Positions 16,256 through 25,797 of a stretch of DNA of 64,000 nt are shown piece after piece (position 1 is the first letter of the stretch; each line of letters opens with the position of its first letter). Below the pieces are notes generated by a model. It was not told where the DNA came from and made no database searches. It worked only from the letters and a program-made list of their open reading frames with translations. The stretch is from positions 124,001 to 188,000 of the forward strand of contig NZ_FNIJ01000004.1 of NCBI RefSeq assembly GCF_900103845.1. Reading direction: 5' to 3'. A program made the translations under genes and the position numbers. The stretch comes from Pseudomonas jinjuensis. Its GTDB lineage: Bacteria > Pseudomonadota > Gammaproteobacteria > Pseudomonadales > Pseudomonadaceae.

Positions 16256-16573
16256 TCACTTGGGGAAGACCGCCTGCAGCTTCGCCCAGTCGTGGGGAGC
16301 CGAGTCGTTGCCGGTGCTCCAGTCCGGATAGGTGTGCAGCGTGTCCGGCACCTGCGCCGGCCACCAGCAGGGATCGGAGCAGCCGTAGAGGTCCGCCTCC
16401 ATCGGCTGGCAGAGCCCGGCGACGCCGAGGAAGGGATCGACTTCCCAGCCCGGGTCGAAGGTAGTGGCGCAACCGGCCACCGCGGACATGGCGACGACTT
16501 CCTCGGTCTCGCCCTTCTCCATCGCCACCTCGACCTGGCGGGCCTTGGCGTTCATCGGTTTCATGTGGTTCAT
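16256..16573 (-). CDS. qhpC: Quinohemoprotein amine dehydrogenase gamma subunit (CTQ-bearing peptide)
   Basis: A 105-residue precursor of the small catalytic subunit. With a 28-residue leader ([12 protein letters not shown]...), the crosslink positions known from the P. putida/Paracoccus enzyme all match: Cys35-Glu44, Cys55-Asp61, Cys69-Asp77 (three Cys-to-acidic thioethers) and Cys65-Trp71 forming cysteine tryptophylquinone, within [15 protein letters not shown]. No crosslinking residue is missing. The start overlaps the qhpD stop by ATGA, coupling peptide and maturase synthesis. There is no Sec signal; the folded complex is thought to be exported after modification and leader cleavage by QhpE (family knowledge), which is not encoded here. 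Confidence 0.95.
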   Translation of the reverse strand: MNHMKPMNAKARQVEVAMEKGETEEVVAMSAVAGCATTFDPGWEVDPFLGVAGLCQPMEADLYGCSDPCWWPAQVPDTLHTYPDWSTGNDSAPHDWAKLQAVFPK

Positions 16574-18003
16574 GGCTGGACACTCCGGGTGCTTAGGTGC
16601 TGTTTGAAGAAGAGCGGGTTCTTCTGCAGGATCTCCATGTAGATCTCGATGCCGAAGTCCACCCACTCGCGCATCAGGTCGCAGTAGTGGTAGGTCGGCG
16701 ACAGCGGGTCGCCGAAGTGCGCGTAGGACTCGTGGTAGCAGCCACCGGCGCAGAGATTGCGGATGCGGCAGGTGGAGCAGCCCTTGTCGGCGCGGCTGGT
16801 GGCGCCTTCGAGGAAGCTGCCCAGCGCCTCCTTGGCGATCCCCTCGTCGACGTTGCCGAAGCGCGGCATGTCCGAGCCAGTGAAGCGGTGGCAGAGGTTG
16901 AGATCGCCCTTGTGATCCACCGCCAGCAGCCCGACGCCCGCGCCGCAGGGCAGCGCCTTCTTGCGCCCCTCGTAGAGGTCGCTCATCAGCTGGTGCATGT
17001 TGGAGAAGCCGTTGTTGCGCCCCTCCAGCGCCGCATCGCGGTAGGCGCGGCCCAGCTCCATCATGTTGTCGAAGACCTGACGCAGCTCCTCCTTGCCGAG
17101 GTTGAACACCGTCACCGGCCCGGACGTGGCAGGCGCCACGCCGACTTCGAAGAAGCCGAGGTCGTTCTTCAGGTGCTCGTGGATGGCGACCACGTCGGTG
17201 AAGCCCGCGGTCAGCGTCACCCGCACGCCCACCGGCTTGGAGCGATAGCGCTCCAGCAGCATGCGTGCCTTGGCCGCCACCACCGCATAGGTGCCCTGCC
17301 CGCTCACCGTGATGCGCCGGCGGTCGTGCACGGCCTGCGGGCCGTCCATGCTGATGGAGATGCCGAAGCGATGGCTGTCGAGGTAATCGACGATCTCCTC
17401 GGTGAGCATGGTGGCGTTGGTGGTCATGGAGAAGTCGACCTGCTTGCCCTCCTCCGCGCAGCGCCGCTCGGCGTACTCGACGACCTGCTTGATCAGCGGC
17501 AGGTTGGTCAGCGGCTCGCCGCCGAAGAAGATCACGTTCAGCCGCTCATGGGCCGCGCCTTCGACGAGCAGGAGCTCGATGCTCTTGCGCGCCGTTTCGA
17601 AGTCCATCTTGCGACCCTTGTTCGGGACCGTCAGGTCCTCCTTGTAGCAATAGGTGCAGCTGAGGTTGCAGCCGGTGTTCACGTTGAGCACCAGGGTGCT
17701 GAGCGGGAACTCGCGGATCTGCACCTGCATGCCGGCGTCAGGCGCAGCCGGCTGTTCGCCGAGGATCGACAGTTCGCGGAAGCTCTCCAGCGTCTGCGCC
17801 AGATCGGTTGGCGGCGCCGCGTCGGCGAAGCGTTCGCGCACGCTGTCGAAGGACACCTGTTCGTTCTCCTTGAGGAAATCGATCAGCGAGGTGCCCAGCT
17901 CATCCAGTTCGAAAATGCCGCTGGAGGGGATGTGGAACAGCACCCGCCGCCCTTCCAGCGCCACGTCATGAAAGCTGTAGCGGTTCACATAAAGCGCGCT
18001 CAT
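16570..18003 (-). CDS. qhpD: Radical SAM maturase forming thioether bonds in QhpC
   Basis: A 477-residue radical SAM/SPASM enzyme. The SAM-cluster motif is CNLSCTYCY (Cys112, Cys116, Cys119), followed by FFGGEPL; the C-terminal SPASM region has [23 protein letters not shown] and a late Cys for auxiliary [4Fe-4S] clusters. The first ~100 residues form the peptide-binding domain. QhpD installs the three Cys-to-Asp/Glu crosslinks in the gamma peptide. Start ATG 18001-18003 has GAGGAGCG upstream; it lies 15 bp from the qhpA stop and overlaps qhpC by 4 bp. Confidence 0.95.
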   Translation of the reverse strand: MSALYVNRYSFHDVALEGRRVLFHIPSSGIFELDELGTSLIDFLKENEQVSFDSVRERFADAAPPTDLAQTLESFRELSILGEQPAAPDAGMQVQIREFPLSTLVLNVNTGCNLSCTYCYKEDLTVPNKGRKMDFETARKSIELLLVEGAAHERLNVIFFGGEPLTNLPLIKQVVEYAERRCAEEGKQVDFSMTTNATMLTEEIVDYLDSHRFGISISMDGPQAVHDRRRITVSGQGTYAVVAAKARMLLERYRSKPVGVRVTLTAGFTDVVAIHEHLKNDLGFFEVGVAPATSGPVTVFNLGKEELRQVFDNMMELGRAYRDAALEGRNNGFSNMHQLMSDLYEGRKKALPCGAGVGLLAVDHKGDLNLCHRFTGSDMPRFGNVDEGIAKEALGSFLEGATSRADKGCSTCRIRNLCAGGCYHESYAHFGDPLSPTYHYCDLMREWVDFGIEIYMEILQKNPLFFKQHLSTRSVQP

Positions 18004-18018
18004 GGCATCGCTCCTCGG

Positions 18019-19632
18019 TCAGCGGATCGGCGGGTCATTCCACCGCTGCACGGTCACCACCAGCTTCTTGCTGGCCTTGACCTGCTGTCCGGCATCGTCG
18101 ACGACGGCAGTGACCTTCAGCTCACCGGCGTTGTTGGTGCCGAACTTGCGCTCGGGGTTGGGACCGGCGTCGCCGGGGATGAACAGGCCGTCCGGCTGCA
18201 GGGTCCCGGCGAAGCGGTCGTCCTGCATCTTTTCCGCGTAGGCGTTGAGGTTGCTGACCGACCAGTTGGCGGGCATGTAGCCGAGGCGGATGTCGTCCGC
18301 GGTGCCCTTCCTGCCATCCGGGCCGACGCTGTAGCCGACGGTCTCCAATTGCACCGGAATCTTCGGCCGCACGCCGCCGTTGCCGCCGACGTTGGCCATC
18401 GCCTGTTCCGGCTCGATCTGCAGGTAATCCACCTTCTGGTACACGGCCAGGCCGTTCTCCAGGCTGGCGTCGCCGACGCGGATGGTCTGCGCGCGCGCTG
18501 CGGCGCCGTCGGCGGCACGGGCTTCCACCACCAGCTTGTCGGGAGACTGTTCCAGCACCTTGCTGACCTCGACGCCGCTGCCGAGATCCGCATCGCCGGA
18601 AAGATTGCTGCCGTAGAGGGTGATGCGCTGCGTCGCGCCGGACCTGATGTAGCTCGGCTCGGCCATGAGCAGGCGCGCCGTCGCGCCCTTGCCGCTGCGC
18701 ACCGCCTGCAGCCTGCCGCCGATGGAATCGACGCCCGCCTTGTGCCAGCGCCCGGCCAGGGTCTGGCCGTCTTCCGAGAGGGTGAACACCTGCACCACGT
18801 CCTCGCCGCCCTGTCTGACCGAGGCGCGCCATTCGTAGCCGGTGTAGAGGATCGCCTTGCCTTCGGCGCTTTCCTGTTTGCCGTTGGCGTAGGTCAGCTG
18901 CATTTTCAGCCGGTAATGGTCGTTGCCGTCGGCCTCGATGGTGGCGTCGCCCTCGTAGGCGCCCCAGCCCGGACGATGCCCGGCGATGCGCCAGTTGCCT
19001 GCGACGTCGGCCTTCTCGTGCTGCAGCCACTTGTTCCAGGCTTCGCTCTGGTAGGGGTAGAGCTTGCCGAGGGCCTTGGGCATCTGCTGCGAGGCGATTT
19101 CCCACCAGTTGCGGTCGCGGCCGCTGGCCTGGATCTCGATGGTGGGGAACTGGCCGACATGGAAGTGCGCGAGCTTGCGCCAGTCGTCCTCGGTGCGCCG
19201 TTGCAGGGCGATGCGCCCGTAGGAATGGCAGCGCGCGCAGGTGGCGGCGACCAACTGGTCGTCCGGCGTTTCCACCAGGGCGTAGTCGCGCTCCAGCAGG
19301 TAGCGCCGCCCGGCGGTCTCCTCCGGCGCCAGGCCGTGGGTATCGGCCAGGTACTTCACCAGCGCCTGGCGTTCTTCCGGGGTGACTCGCACGCCATGGG
19401 CCACGATCATCCGGCCGATGGTCATGTCCCAGCCTTCGGGCGTGCGCCGGGACTGGTCGATACGGTTCATGCCCTGCTCTTCCAGGGGAAGGTGGCAAGC
19501 CATGCACTTGCCGTTCAACAGCGCCTTGGGATCGGGTGTGGAATCCGCATGGACAGCCAGCGGCGACATCGCCAGCGCGACTGAAAATGCGAGAGTCCGC
19601 AGGGGGAATGGGTATGCACTGCGCATGCGCAT
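18019..19632 (-). CDS. qhpA: Quinohemoprotein amine dehydrogenase alpha subunit (diheme cytochrome c)
   Basis: A 537-residue secreted subunit with a signal peptide ending around LAVHA (residue 29), then two heme c sites: CMACH (43-47) and CARCH (132-136). The remainder consists of beta domains typical of QHNDH alpha. The hemes pass electrons from CTQ in the gamma subunit to a periplasmic acceptor such as azurin or cytochrome c. I chose ATG 19630-19632 with GGGAG upstream; a second in-frame ATG two codons later is possible. It is the first gene of the operon; two direct repeats that look like AraC sites lie 120 bp upstream. Confidence 0.94.
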   Translation of the reverse strand: MRMRSAYPFPLRTLAFSVALAMSPLAVHADSTPDPKALLNGKCMACHLPLEEQGMNRIDQSRRTPEGWDMTIGRMIVAHGVRVTPEERQALVKYLADTHGLAPEETAGRRYLLERDYALVETPDDQLVAATCARCHSYGRIALQRRTEDDWRKLAHFHVGQFPTIEIQASGRDRNWWEIASQQMPKALGKLYPYQSEAWNKWLQHEKADVAGNWRIAGHRPGWGAYEGDATIEADGNDHYRLKMQLTYANGKQESAEGKAILYTGYEWRASVRQGGEDVVQVFTLSEDGQTLAGRWHKAGVDSIGGRLQAVRSGKGATARLLMAEPSYIRSGATQRITLYGSNLSGDADLGSGVEVSKVLEQSPDKLVVEARAADGAAARAQTIRVGDASLENGLAVYQKVDYLQIEPEQAMANVGGNGGVRPKIPVQLETVGYSVGPDGRKGTADDIRLGYMPANWSVSNLNAYAEKMQDDRFAGTLQPDGLFIPGDAGPNPERKFGTNNAGELKVTAVVDDAGQQVKASKKLVVTVQRWNDPPIR

Positions 19633-19752
19633 TGGTGGCTCCCTTGTTCTTGTTGGGGTGGGTAGCGCACGCCGACGGGCGCCGGAGAGGGGTTCCGGCC
19701 ACGGGTGGGTCGGCGTCGGGAAAACGTTACGGCGCGGGTGTTGGGGAGGGAT

Positions 19753-19800
19753 ATCGGGTTTCGGCAAGAGGCGGCGCGGGGGTATCGGGAATCGGCAAGA
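19753..19800. promoter_or_regulatory. Direct repeats, candidate AraC-type activator sites for qhpA
   Basis: ATCGGGTTTCGGCAAGA (19753-19769) and ATCGGGAATCGGCAAGA (19784-19800) are 15/17 identical and 31 bp apart, three helical turns, as expected for an AraC-family dimer. The 3' repeat ends 120 bp upstream of the qhpA start. Confidence 0.6.
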
Positions 19801-19847
19801 CAGGCATTGCCTCCGAACGTGGATCGATCAATGCGGTACGGCTCTTC

Positions 19848-19937
19848 GTAGGAGCCAGCTTGCTGGCGATCAGCCGAGCCATCCGGCTACTCCGGGTTTT
19901 CTGATAACGCCAGGATCGCCAGCAAGCTGGCTCCTAC
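19848..19937. repeat. REP inverted pair between qhpA and its regulator
   Basis: GTAGGAGCCAGCTTGCTGGC and its inverted copy ending GGCTCCTAC flank about 50 bp, matching the pair at 11576-11665. It separates the two halves of the divergent control region 19633-20089. Confidence 0.75.
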
Positions 19938-19964
19938 CGGTATGTGCAGTTCCAGCTCCCACCT

Positions 19965-19981
19965 ATCAAGAATCGGCAACA
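19965..19981. promoter_or_regulatory. Third copy of the qhp direct repeat, near the regulator gene
   Basis: ATCAAGAATCGGCAACA shares 13 of 17 bases with the repeats at 19753 and 19784 and lies 109 bp upstream of the regulator start, suggesting autoregulation (inference). Confidence 0.4.
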
Positions 19982-20089
19982 CCAGCGACCATCCGGCCCG
20001 GCAAACTTGCATGGAGCCAGATGTTTCAAAATACTTCGGAAGGCGCCAGAACGATTCCAGAACAAGAAGCCTGAACAAGGGTGCTAGCC

Positions 20090-21103
20090 ATGTCCTGTAC
20101 GACTGCCATCCACGGCCGAAGTGAAAAAACTCCCCCCATCGCCTACCAGACCATAGAAACCCGCGACGTCTTCCAGCAGGCCGAATGCCTGCGCAAGTGG
20201 GAGCAGAACTACATCCAGATCGGTGGCGGCACCTTCTCCGGACTGCTGAAGGAGCTGTCGCTGGGCGGCATCCAGCTGTTCCGCGAATCGATGGACAAGG
20301 CCGTCGACGAGCAGGGAAAACCCTGGCCGAACAGCTTCGCCATCGGCGTGCCGGTGGAGGTCGTCGGCGATGGCTACTGGTGCGGCGACCGGCTTTCGCG
20401 GAACTCGATATTTTCCCTGCGGCCGAATTCCGAGCTGAAATTCCGCACGCCCGACTATTCCGACATCTACGTGGCGGTGCTGGATATCGACAGCCTGGAA
20501 AGCTATTCGGACCTGATAGAGGAGACCAGCCTGGAGCGGATTCTCACCCTCAGCGGCGTGGAGGAAGTTCCGGAGCGGCTGAGCGATGCCTTCCGGGCAA
20601 GCTTCGACAGCGTGCTGCAGTCCATCGAGTCGAATCCGGGCATCCTCGACTCCGGCCTTTCCCAGCGGGTCCTGCTGAACGACCTGATGCAGCACGTCTT
20701 CGGCGCGCTGGTGGCGCTGAACAGGATCGAGCCCCATGGCCGCAGGCAGTTCGTCCATCGCTACATCGTCGAGCGCGCCCGCGAATACATCCTGTCGCGC
20801 AAGGAGGAGCCGCCAACCGTGCTGGAAATCTGCCAGGAACTGAAGGTGAGCCGCCGGACGCTGCACTACGGCTTCATCAAGGTGCTGGGCATCAACCCCG
20901 TGACCTTCCTGCGCTACCTGCGGCTCAATGGCGCCCGGCAGGACCTGCTCTCCTCCGACGCCCTCACCATCGGCGAAATCGCCGCCCGCTGGGGTTTCTG
21001 GCACATGGGCATGTTCGCCTCCTACTACCGGCAACTGTTCGGCGAAACGCCCTCGGCGACCCTCAGGAGCAAACCTGAGCCCCACGTGGTGTGCTGGAAC
21101 TAG
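20090..21103 (+). CDS. qhpR: AraC-family activator, probable QhpR/PeaR
   Basis: A 337-residue AraC/XylS regulator: a divergent N-terminal sensing region and a C-terminal double helix-turn-helix at about 230-325 (EICQELKVSRRTLHYGFIKV and TIGEIAARWGFWHMGMFASY). It is divergent from qhpADCB, the position of QhpR/PeaR in other amine dehydrogenase clusters, and direct repeats fitting AraC binding lie between them. It probably activates the operon in response to an amine. ATG at 20090 with AAGG upstream; a GTG three codons earlier is possible. Confidence 0.83.
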   Translation: MSCTTAIHGRSEKTPPIAYQTIETRDVFQQAECLRKWEQNYIQIGGGTFSGLLKELSLGGIQLFRESMDKAVDEQGKPWPNSFAIGVPVEVVGDGYWCGDRLSRNSIFSLRPNSELKFRTPDYSDIYVAVLDIDSLESYSDLIEETSLERILTLSGVEEVPERLSDAFRASFDSVLQSIESNPGILDSGLSQRVLLNDLMQHVFGALVALNRIEPHGRRQFVHRYIVERAREYILSRKEEPPTVLEICQELKVSRRTLHYGFIKVLGINPVTFLRYLRLNGARQDLLSSDALTIGEIAARWGFWHMGMFASYYRQLFGETPSATLRSKPEPHVVCWN

Positions 21104-21241
21104 CCCCCGCCCTCTCCCTCTGTCGCGAAATGCGAAACTTTTCGCGCAACTCCCGCTGCGCCAACTAGATTTTTCCGGAGGACATGCAGCAGGCCCCGAT
21201 GCACCAGTGCCGGGGCGGCCACCAGCCCCCGGGAGAGAGCT

Positions 21242-22993
21242 ATGCCGCACCATGGAAGTCTGCTCCAGGCGACAGTGATCTTCCTGCTCGCGGTGGTGGT
21301 ACTGGTGCCGCTGGCCCAGCGTTCGAGGCTCGGCGCCGTTCCGGGCTATCTCCTGGCCGGCATCCTCATCGGACCTTCGGTGCTGGGGCTGGTCGACAAC
21401 CCGCAGAACGTCGCCAGGCTCTCGGAAATGGGCGTGGTGATGCTGCTCTTCATCATCGGCCTGGAACTGTCGCCGCGCCGTCTGTGGATGATGCGCCGCT
21501 CGCTGTTCGGCGTCGGCCTGCTGCAGGTGGCGCTGACCGCCGTGGTGCTCGGCGCGATCGCGGCCCTGCTGTTTTCCCAGTCGTTCAAGGCGGCGGCCGT
21601 GCTCGGACTGGGGCTGGCGCTGTCGTCGACCGCCTTCGGCCTGCAGATGCTCGCCGAACGCAAGGAACTGAGCAGCGCCCACGGCCGCCTGTCGATCGCC
21701 ATACTGCTGTTCCAGGACATCGCGGCGATCCCGCTGATCGCGCTGGTGCCGCTGCTGGGCGGCGGCGACGGTGCGGACGGCACCAGCCCGCGCGAACTAA
21801 TCGGCGTGGTGGCCGCCATCGCCGTGGTCATAGTCGGCGGGCGCTACCTGCTGCGTCCGGCGTTCGGCTGGGCGGTCAGTTCCGGGCTGCGCGACCTGTC
21901 CACCGCCACCGCCCTGCTGGTGGTCCTCGGCACCGCCTGGCTGATGGAACAGGTCGGGGTCTCCATGGCCCTGGGCGCCTTCGTCGCCGGCGTGCTGATG
22001 GCGGAATCGGAATACCGCCATGAAATGGAATCGCAGATCGAGCCCTTCAAGGGGCTGTTCCTCGGCCTGTTCTTCGTCGGCGTGGGCATGTCCGCCGACC
22101 TGCGCCTGCTGTTCGACGCCCCCCTGGCGATCATCGGGCTCGCCCTGCTGCTGGTCGGCATCAAGCTGCCGCTGCTCTACGGGATCGGCCGGCTGACAGG
22201 CGGCCTTACCCATGCCGGCGCCATGACCATGGGCATCGTCCTCGCCTCGGGCGGCGAATTCGCCTTCGTGGTGTTCCAGCTGTCACTGGCGCATCGCCTG
22301 CTGGATCAGCAGGTCCACGACATGATGGTGCTGGTCATCACCCTCTCGATGGCGCTGACGCCGCTGGTGATGATCGCCCTGTCGCGCCAGTTGCGCGCCG
22401 CTCCGGCGAAAGCCGAGGTGGCGCGGGAGCAGCCGGAAGTCGAGGACGAGCCGCGGGTGGTCATCGCCGGCATGGGCCGCATGGGCCGCATCGTGGCGCG
22501 CCTGCTGCAGGCCCAGGAGATTCCTTTCGTGGCCCTGGATACCGCGGTGGTCGCCCTCGGGCGCAACAGCCGGGAATCCATTCCCACCTTCTATGGCGAC
22601 CCGACCCGCCCGGAAATCCTCCACGCGGCCAAGGTGGGCAGCGCGGAGCTGGTCGTGGTCTCCACCGACGATCCGGAGATCAATCTCAGGACCGCCGAAC
22701 TGATCGCGCGGCTCTACCCCTCGGTCAAGGTGATCGCCCGGGCGCGCAGCCGCCAGCAGGTGCTGCACCTGCTGGACGTGGGCGCGACCCCGGTCAGGGA
22801 AACCTTCTACTCCAGCCTGGAAATGGGCCGTCGCGCGCTGGTCGCCCTCGGCCTCAGCGAGGACCAGGCCACGGCCCGGGTGAGGCGCTACCAGAAACAG
22901 GACGAGGACGCCCTGCGCGAGCAGCACCGGGGGCGTGCGGAGAAGCCGGGGGAAGAAACACCGGCGGGCAGCGGGCAGGACGACGAGGAATGA
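21242..22993 (+). CDS. CPA2 monovalent cation:proton antiporter with RCK domain (KefB/C-like)
   Basis: A 583-residue protein: 12-13 transmembrane segments (1 to about 385) of the Na+/H+ exchanger fold, with LFIIGLELSPRRLW and a later LASGGEFAFV segment, then a TrkA-N nucleotide-binding domain starting VVIAGMGRMGRIVARLL (about residue 400; GxGxxG) and a polar tail. It is the architecture of glutathione-gated K+ efflux systems, but no KefF/G partner is adjacent. The ATG at 21242 follows GGGAGAGAGCT. A 162-bp gap separates it from the next operon. Confidence 0.88.
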   Translation: MPHHGSLLQATVIFLLAVVVLVPLAQRSRLGAVPGYLLAGILIGPSVLGLVDNPQNVARLSEMGVVMLLFIIGLELSPRRLWMMRRSLFGVGLLQVALTAVVLGAIAALLFSQSFKAAAVLGLGLALSSTAFGLQMLAERKELSSAHGRLSIAILLFQDIAAIPLIALVPLLGGGDGADGTSPRELIGVVAAIAVVIVGGRYLLRPAFGWAVSSGLRDLSTATALLVVLGTAWLMEQVGVSMALGAFVAGVLMAESEYRHEMESQIEPFKGLFLGLFFVGVGMSADLRLLFDAPLAIIGLALLLVGIKLPLLYGIGRLTGGLTHAGAMTMGIVLASGGEFAFVVFQLSLAHRLLDQQVHDMMVLVITLSMALTPLVMIALSRQLRAAPAKAEVAREQPEVEDEPRVVIAGMGRMGRIVARLLQAQEIPFVALDTAVVALGRNSRESIPTFYGDPTRPEILHAAKVGSAELVVVSTDDPEINLRTAELIARLYPSVKVIARARSRQQVLHLLDVGATPVRETFYSSLEMGRRALVALGLSEDQATARVRRYQKQDEDALREQHRGRAEKPGEETPAGSGQDDEE

Positions 22994-23155
22994 CGCTGCC
23001 GGCAAGGGACGGCGGGTGGATGCCGTACTCGCCGGAGCGGGATCGGGGAAGCGTAGGCGGCCATTGGCGGCCCCTCGCACAGCAGTGAACGGAGTTGCGC
23101 AAGGCTGCCGGAGCGCCGGAAGCCTGGCCGCGCGAACACGCCTGGAGGCAGACAG

Positions 23156-24259
23156 ATGCAGCCCAATTTCAAGCTGGACAGCAACCTTTCGCGGGGACTT
23201 CTCGACATCTTCATCAAGGCCGGCCTGATCGCCGCGCTGGTGATCTTTTCCTTCCAGGTGTTCCAGCCCTTCCTCGAACTGATGCTCTGGTCGGTGATCC
23301 TGGCGGTGACCATGTATCCCTTGCTGCAGCGGCTCAAGCGCAGGCCCGGCCTGCGCGACGGCCATGCCGCGACCCTGATCGTGCTGGTGGCGCTGCTGAT
23401 ACTGATCGCGCCGATCTACCTGATGGTGATGTCGATCACCGAATCCCTGGAAAGCACGGTGGCGCTTCTCCGGAGCGGGACCTGGCGGCTGCCGGCGCCG
23501 CCCGACGCGGTCGCCGGCTGGCCGCTCATCGGGCCGCAACTGCACGGATTCTGGCTGGGGGCCTCCAGCGACCTGACCGACACCCTGCACAAGCTGCTGC
23601 CCCATCTCAAGGGCTCGGGGCGCGTGCTGCTGGGTGCGCTGGCGAGCCTCGGCGCGACCTTCCTGATGTTCATCGCCGCGATGATCATCGCCGGCATCAT
23701 CATGGCCTTCGGCGAGAACGGCGAGCGCAGCTCCCTGCGCATCGCCACGCGCATTTCCGGCGCGGAGCGCGGGCCGCGGATCGTCGCGTTGTGCTCGGCC
23801 ACCATCCGCGCGGTCGCCCAGGGCGTGGTCGGCATCGCCTTCATCCAGATGCTGCTGATCGGCGTGGGTTTCGTCGTCAAGGGCGTGCCCGCGGCGGGCA
23901 TGCTGGCGATCGCCGTGCTGCTGCTCGGCATCGTCCAGTTGCCGGCGACGCTGATCACCGTCCCGGTGATCGCCTATGTCTTCGCCACAGAGGGCTTCAC
24001 CGCGGCGACCATCGTCTTCGCCATCTACACCTTCGTCGCCGGGCTGGCCGACAACGTGCTCAAGCCGCTCCTGCTCGGGCGCGGCGTGGACGTGCCCATG
24101 CCGGTGGTGCTCATCGGCGCCCTCGGCGGCATGGTGGTGAAAGGCGTCATCGGCCTGTTCATCGGGCCGGTCATCCTGGCGGTCGCCTACAACCTGTTCT
24201 GGCAGTGGGTCGACGACCAGGTGCCGGACGTCGAATCCGACACCGGGGAGCAGGGCTGA
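23156..24259 (+). CDS. AI-2E family transporter (YdiK/PerM-like)
   Basis: A 367-residue membrane protein with the AI-2E layout: two N-terminal TM pairs (LMLWSVILAVTMYPLLQRLK), a soluble insert at about 100-160, then TM segments with the family motif ADNVLKPLLLGRG near residue 300 and GLFIGPVILAVAYNLF. Family members export small molecules or act as Na+/H+ antiporters; substrates are poorly known. It is the first gene of a probable operon with the tripartite efflux genes (10-bp gap to the next). Confidence 0.87.
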   Translation: MQPNFKLDSNLSRGLLDIFIKAGLIAALVIFSFQVFQPFLELMLWSVILAVTMYPLLQRLKRRPGLRDGHAATLIVLVALLILIAPIYLMVMSITESLESTVALLRSGTWRLPAPPDAVAGWPLIGPQLHGFWLGASSDLTDTLHKLLPHLKGSGRVLLGALASLGATFLMFIAAMIIAGIIMAFGENGERSSLRIATRISGAERGPRIVALCSATIRAVAQGVVGIAFIQMLLIGVGFVVKGVPAAGMLAIAVLLLGIVQLPATLITVPVIAYVFATEGFTAATIVFAIYTFVAGLADNVLKPLLLGRGVDVPMPVVLIGALGGMVVKGVIGLFIGPVILAVAYNLFWQWVDDQVPDVESDTGEQG

Positions 24260-24269
24260 GCCCGTCCCC

Positions 24270-25790
24270 ATGCCTGTGCGCGCCAGACCGCTCGCCATCC
24301 TCCTGCTCGGCGCAGCCGCGGGCTGCACGCAGGTGGGGCCCGACTTCCAGCCGCTGCAGGCGCCCTGGACGAGCGGCTGGAGCACGCCGTCGCTGGAGCA
24401 GGCCAGCCAAACCGATGCCCGGCCGGACCATCGGCAGTGGTGGACGGTGTTCGCCGATCCGACCCTCGACGCATTGATCGACGAGGCCGAGGCCGGCAAC
24501 ACCGGCTTGCGGGTGGCCGGCCTGCGGGTGCTGGAGGCCCGCGCCCAGCTCGCGATCGCCACCACCGGACGCTATCCGCAGCTGCAGCAGCTGCGCGCCG
24601 ACAGCATCTATCTCAAGCGTGACCAGTCGGGTGCGCCGATCGCGCGGGATTCGGAGTTCTGGCAATCCAGCGTCGGTTTCGACATCGCCTGGGAAATCGA
24701 CTTCTGGGGCCGCTTCAGCCGCGCCATCGAGGCCGCCGACGCGGCCTGGTTCGCCTCCCGGGCCAACTACGAGGATGCCCTGGTGCTGCTGCGCGCGCAG
24801 GTCGCCGACACCTACTTCGCCCTGCGCACCGCCGAGGCGCGGCTGGACATCGCCCGCGAGAACGCCCGCCGGCAGGAACGCAGCCTGCAGATCACCGAGC
24901 GGCTGTTCCGGCACGGCGAGAACGACGAACTCGACTGGCAGCAGGCCAGGACCCAGTACCTCGCCACCCTGGCGACGATTCCCGAATTCGAGAACCAGGT
25001 GAACGCCCTGGGCAATGCGCTGGCCACGCTGATCGGCCGTCCGCCTGGGCCGATGCCGGAGCTGGCCGCCCGCCATGGGCAGATCCCCCTGCCCGACCGC
25101 GCCGTCCTGCAGGACGTGCCGGCGAACCTGCTGCAGCGGCGCCCGGACATCCGCGCCAGCGAGGCCGCCGTGGCCGCGCAGTCGGCGCTGGTCGGGGTGG
25201 CCGAGGCCGACCTCTACCCTGCCCTGACTCTGGTCGGCAGCATCGCCTGGACCTTCGTTTCCGCCAGCGATGTGCCCGACGCCATGGACATCGCCGCCGG
25301 CCCGAGCCTGCTGTGGAACCCGTTCGACTACGGCCGGCGGAAGAACGCCGTGCGCGTCGAGGATGCCCGCCTGCAGCAGCTGATCGAGGCCTACCAGCAG
25401 GATGTCCGCGAGGCCGCGCGGGAGGCCGACGACGCCGCCAACGGACTGCTGAAGTTCAGCGAGAGCGCGCGCATCCGCCAGGACTCGGCGGACGCCGCCC
25501 AGCGCTCGCTGAACCTGGCCACCGCGCAATATCGCGAGGGCTTCGCCGACTTCCAGCGGGTGCTGGATGCCCAGCAGATCCTCCTGCAACAGCAGGATGG
25601 CTATCTGGTCAGCCGCGGCAACGCCGTGAGCAGCCTGATCGCCCTCTACCGCGCCCTGGGCGGCGGCTGGGAAAGCGACAGGCCGCTGGTCGAGCCGCAG
25701 GTCCGGGCGCAGATGCGCGGGCGCACGGACTGGGGCGAACTGCTGGACGAGCAGGAAACGGATGCATCCAGCCCACAAGGACCGAGGTAG
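24270..25790 (+). CDS. Outer-membrane efflux lipoprotein (NodT/OprM family)
   Basis: A 506-residue TolC-like outer-membrane channel with a lipobox LLLGAAAGC (Cys at residue 17), then two OEP repeats; GPDFQPLQAPW after the lipobox and the central RRPDIRASEAAVAAQSA motif are typical of the NodT family. It exports substrates with the periplasmic adaptor and inner-membrane protein encoded next. It lies 10 bp after the AI-2E gene and 7 bp before the adaptor gene. Confidence 0.92.
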   Translation: MPVRARPLAILLLGAAAGCTQVGPDFQPLQAPWTSGWSTPSLEQASQTDARPDHRQWWTVFADPTLDALIDEAEAGNTGLRVAGLRVLEARAQLAIATTGRYPQLQQLRADSIYLKRDQSGAPIARDSEFWQSSVGFDIAWEIDFWGRFSRAIEAADAAWFASRANYEDALVLLRAQVADTYFALRTAEARLDIARENARRQERSLQITERLFRHGENDELDWQQARTQYLATLATIPEFENQVNALGNALATLIGRPPGPMPELAARHGQIPLPDRAVLQDVPANLLQRRPDIRASEAAVAAQSALVGVAEADLYPALTLVGSIAWTFVSASDVPDAMDIAAGPSLLWNPFDYGRRKNAVRVEDARLQQLIEAYQQDVREAAREADDAANGLLKFSESARIRQDSADAAQRSLNLATAQYREGFADFQRVLDAQQILLQQQDGYLVSRGNAVSSLIALYRALGGGWESDRPLVEPQVRAQMRGRTDWGELLDEQETDASSPQGPR

Positions 25791-25797
25791 AACGAAC

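Noticed and set aside
16597-19584. A 995-codon open frame on the plus strand opposite the qhp genes
   Set aside because: It is antisense to the well-supported qhpD and qhpA genes. Its composition (Val/Ala/His/Gln rich, no domains) is that of a GC-rich shadow frame.
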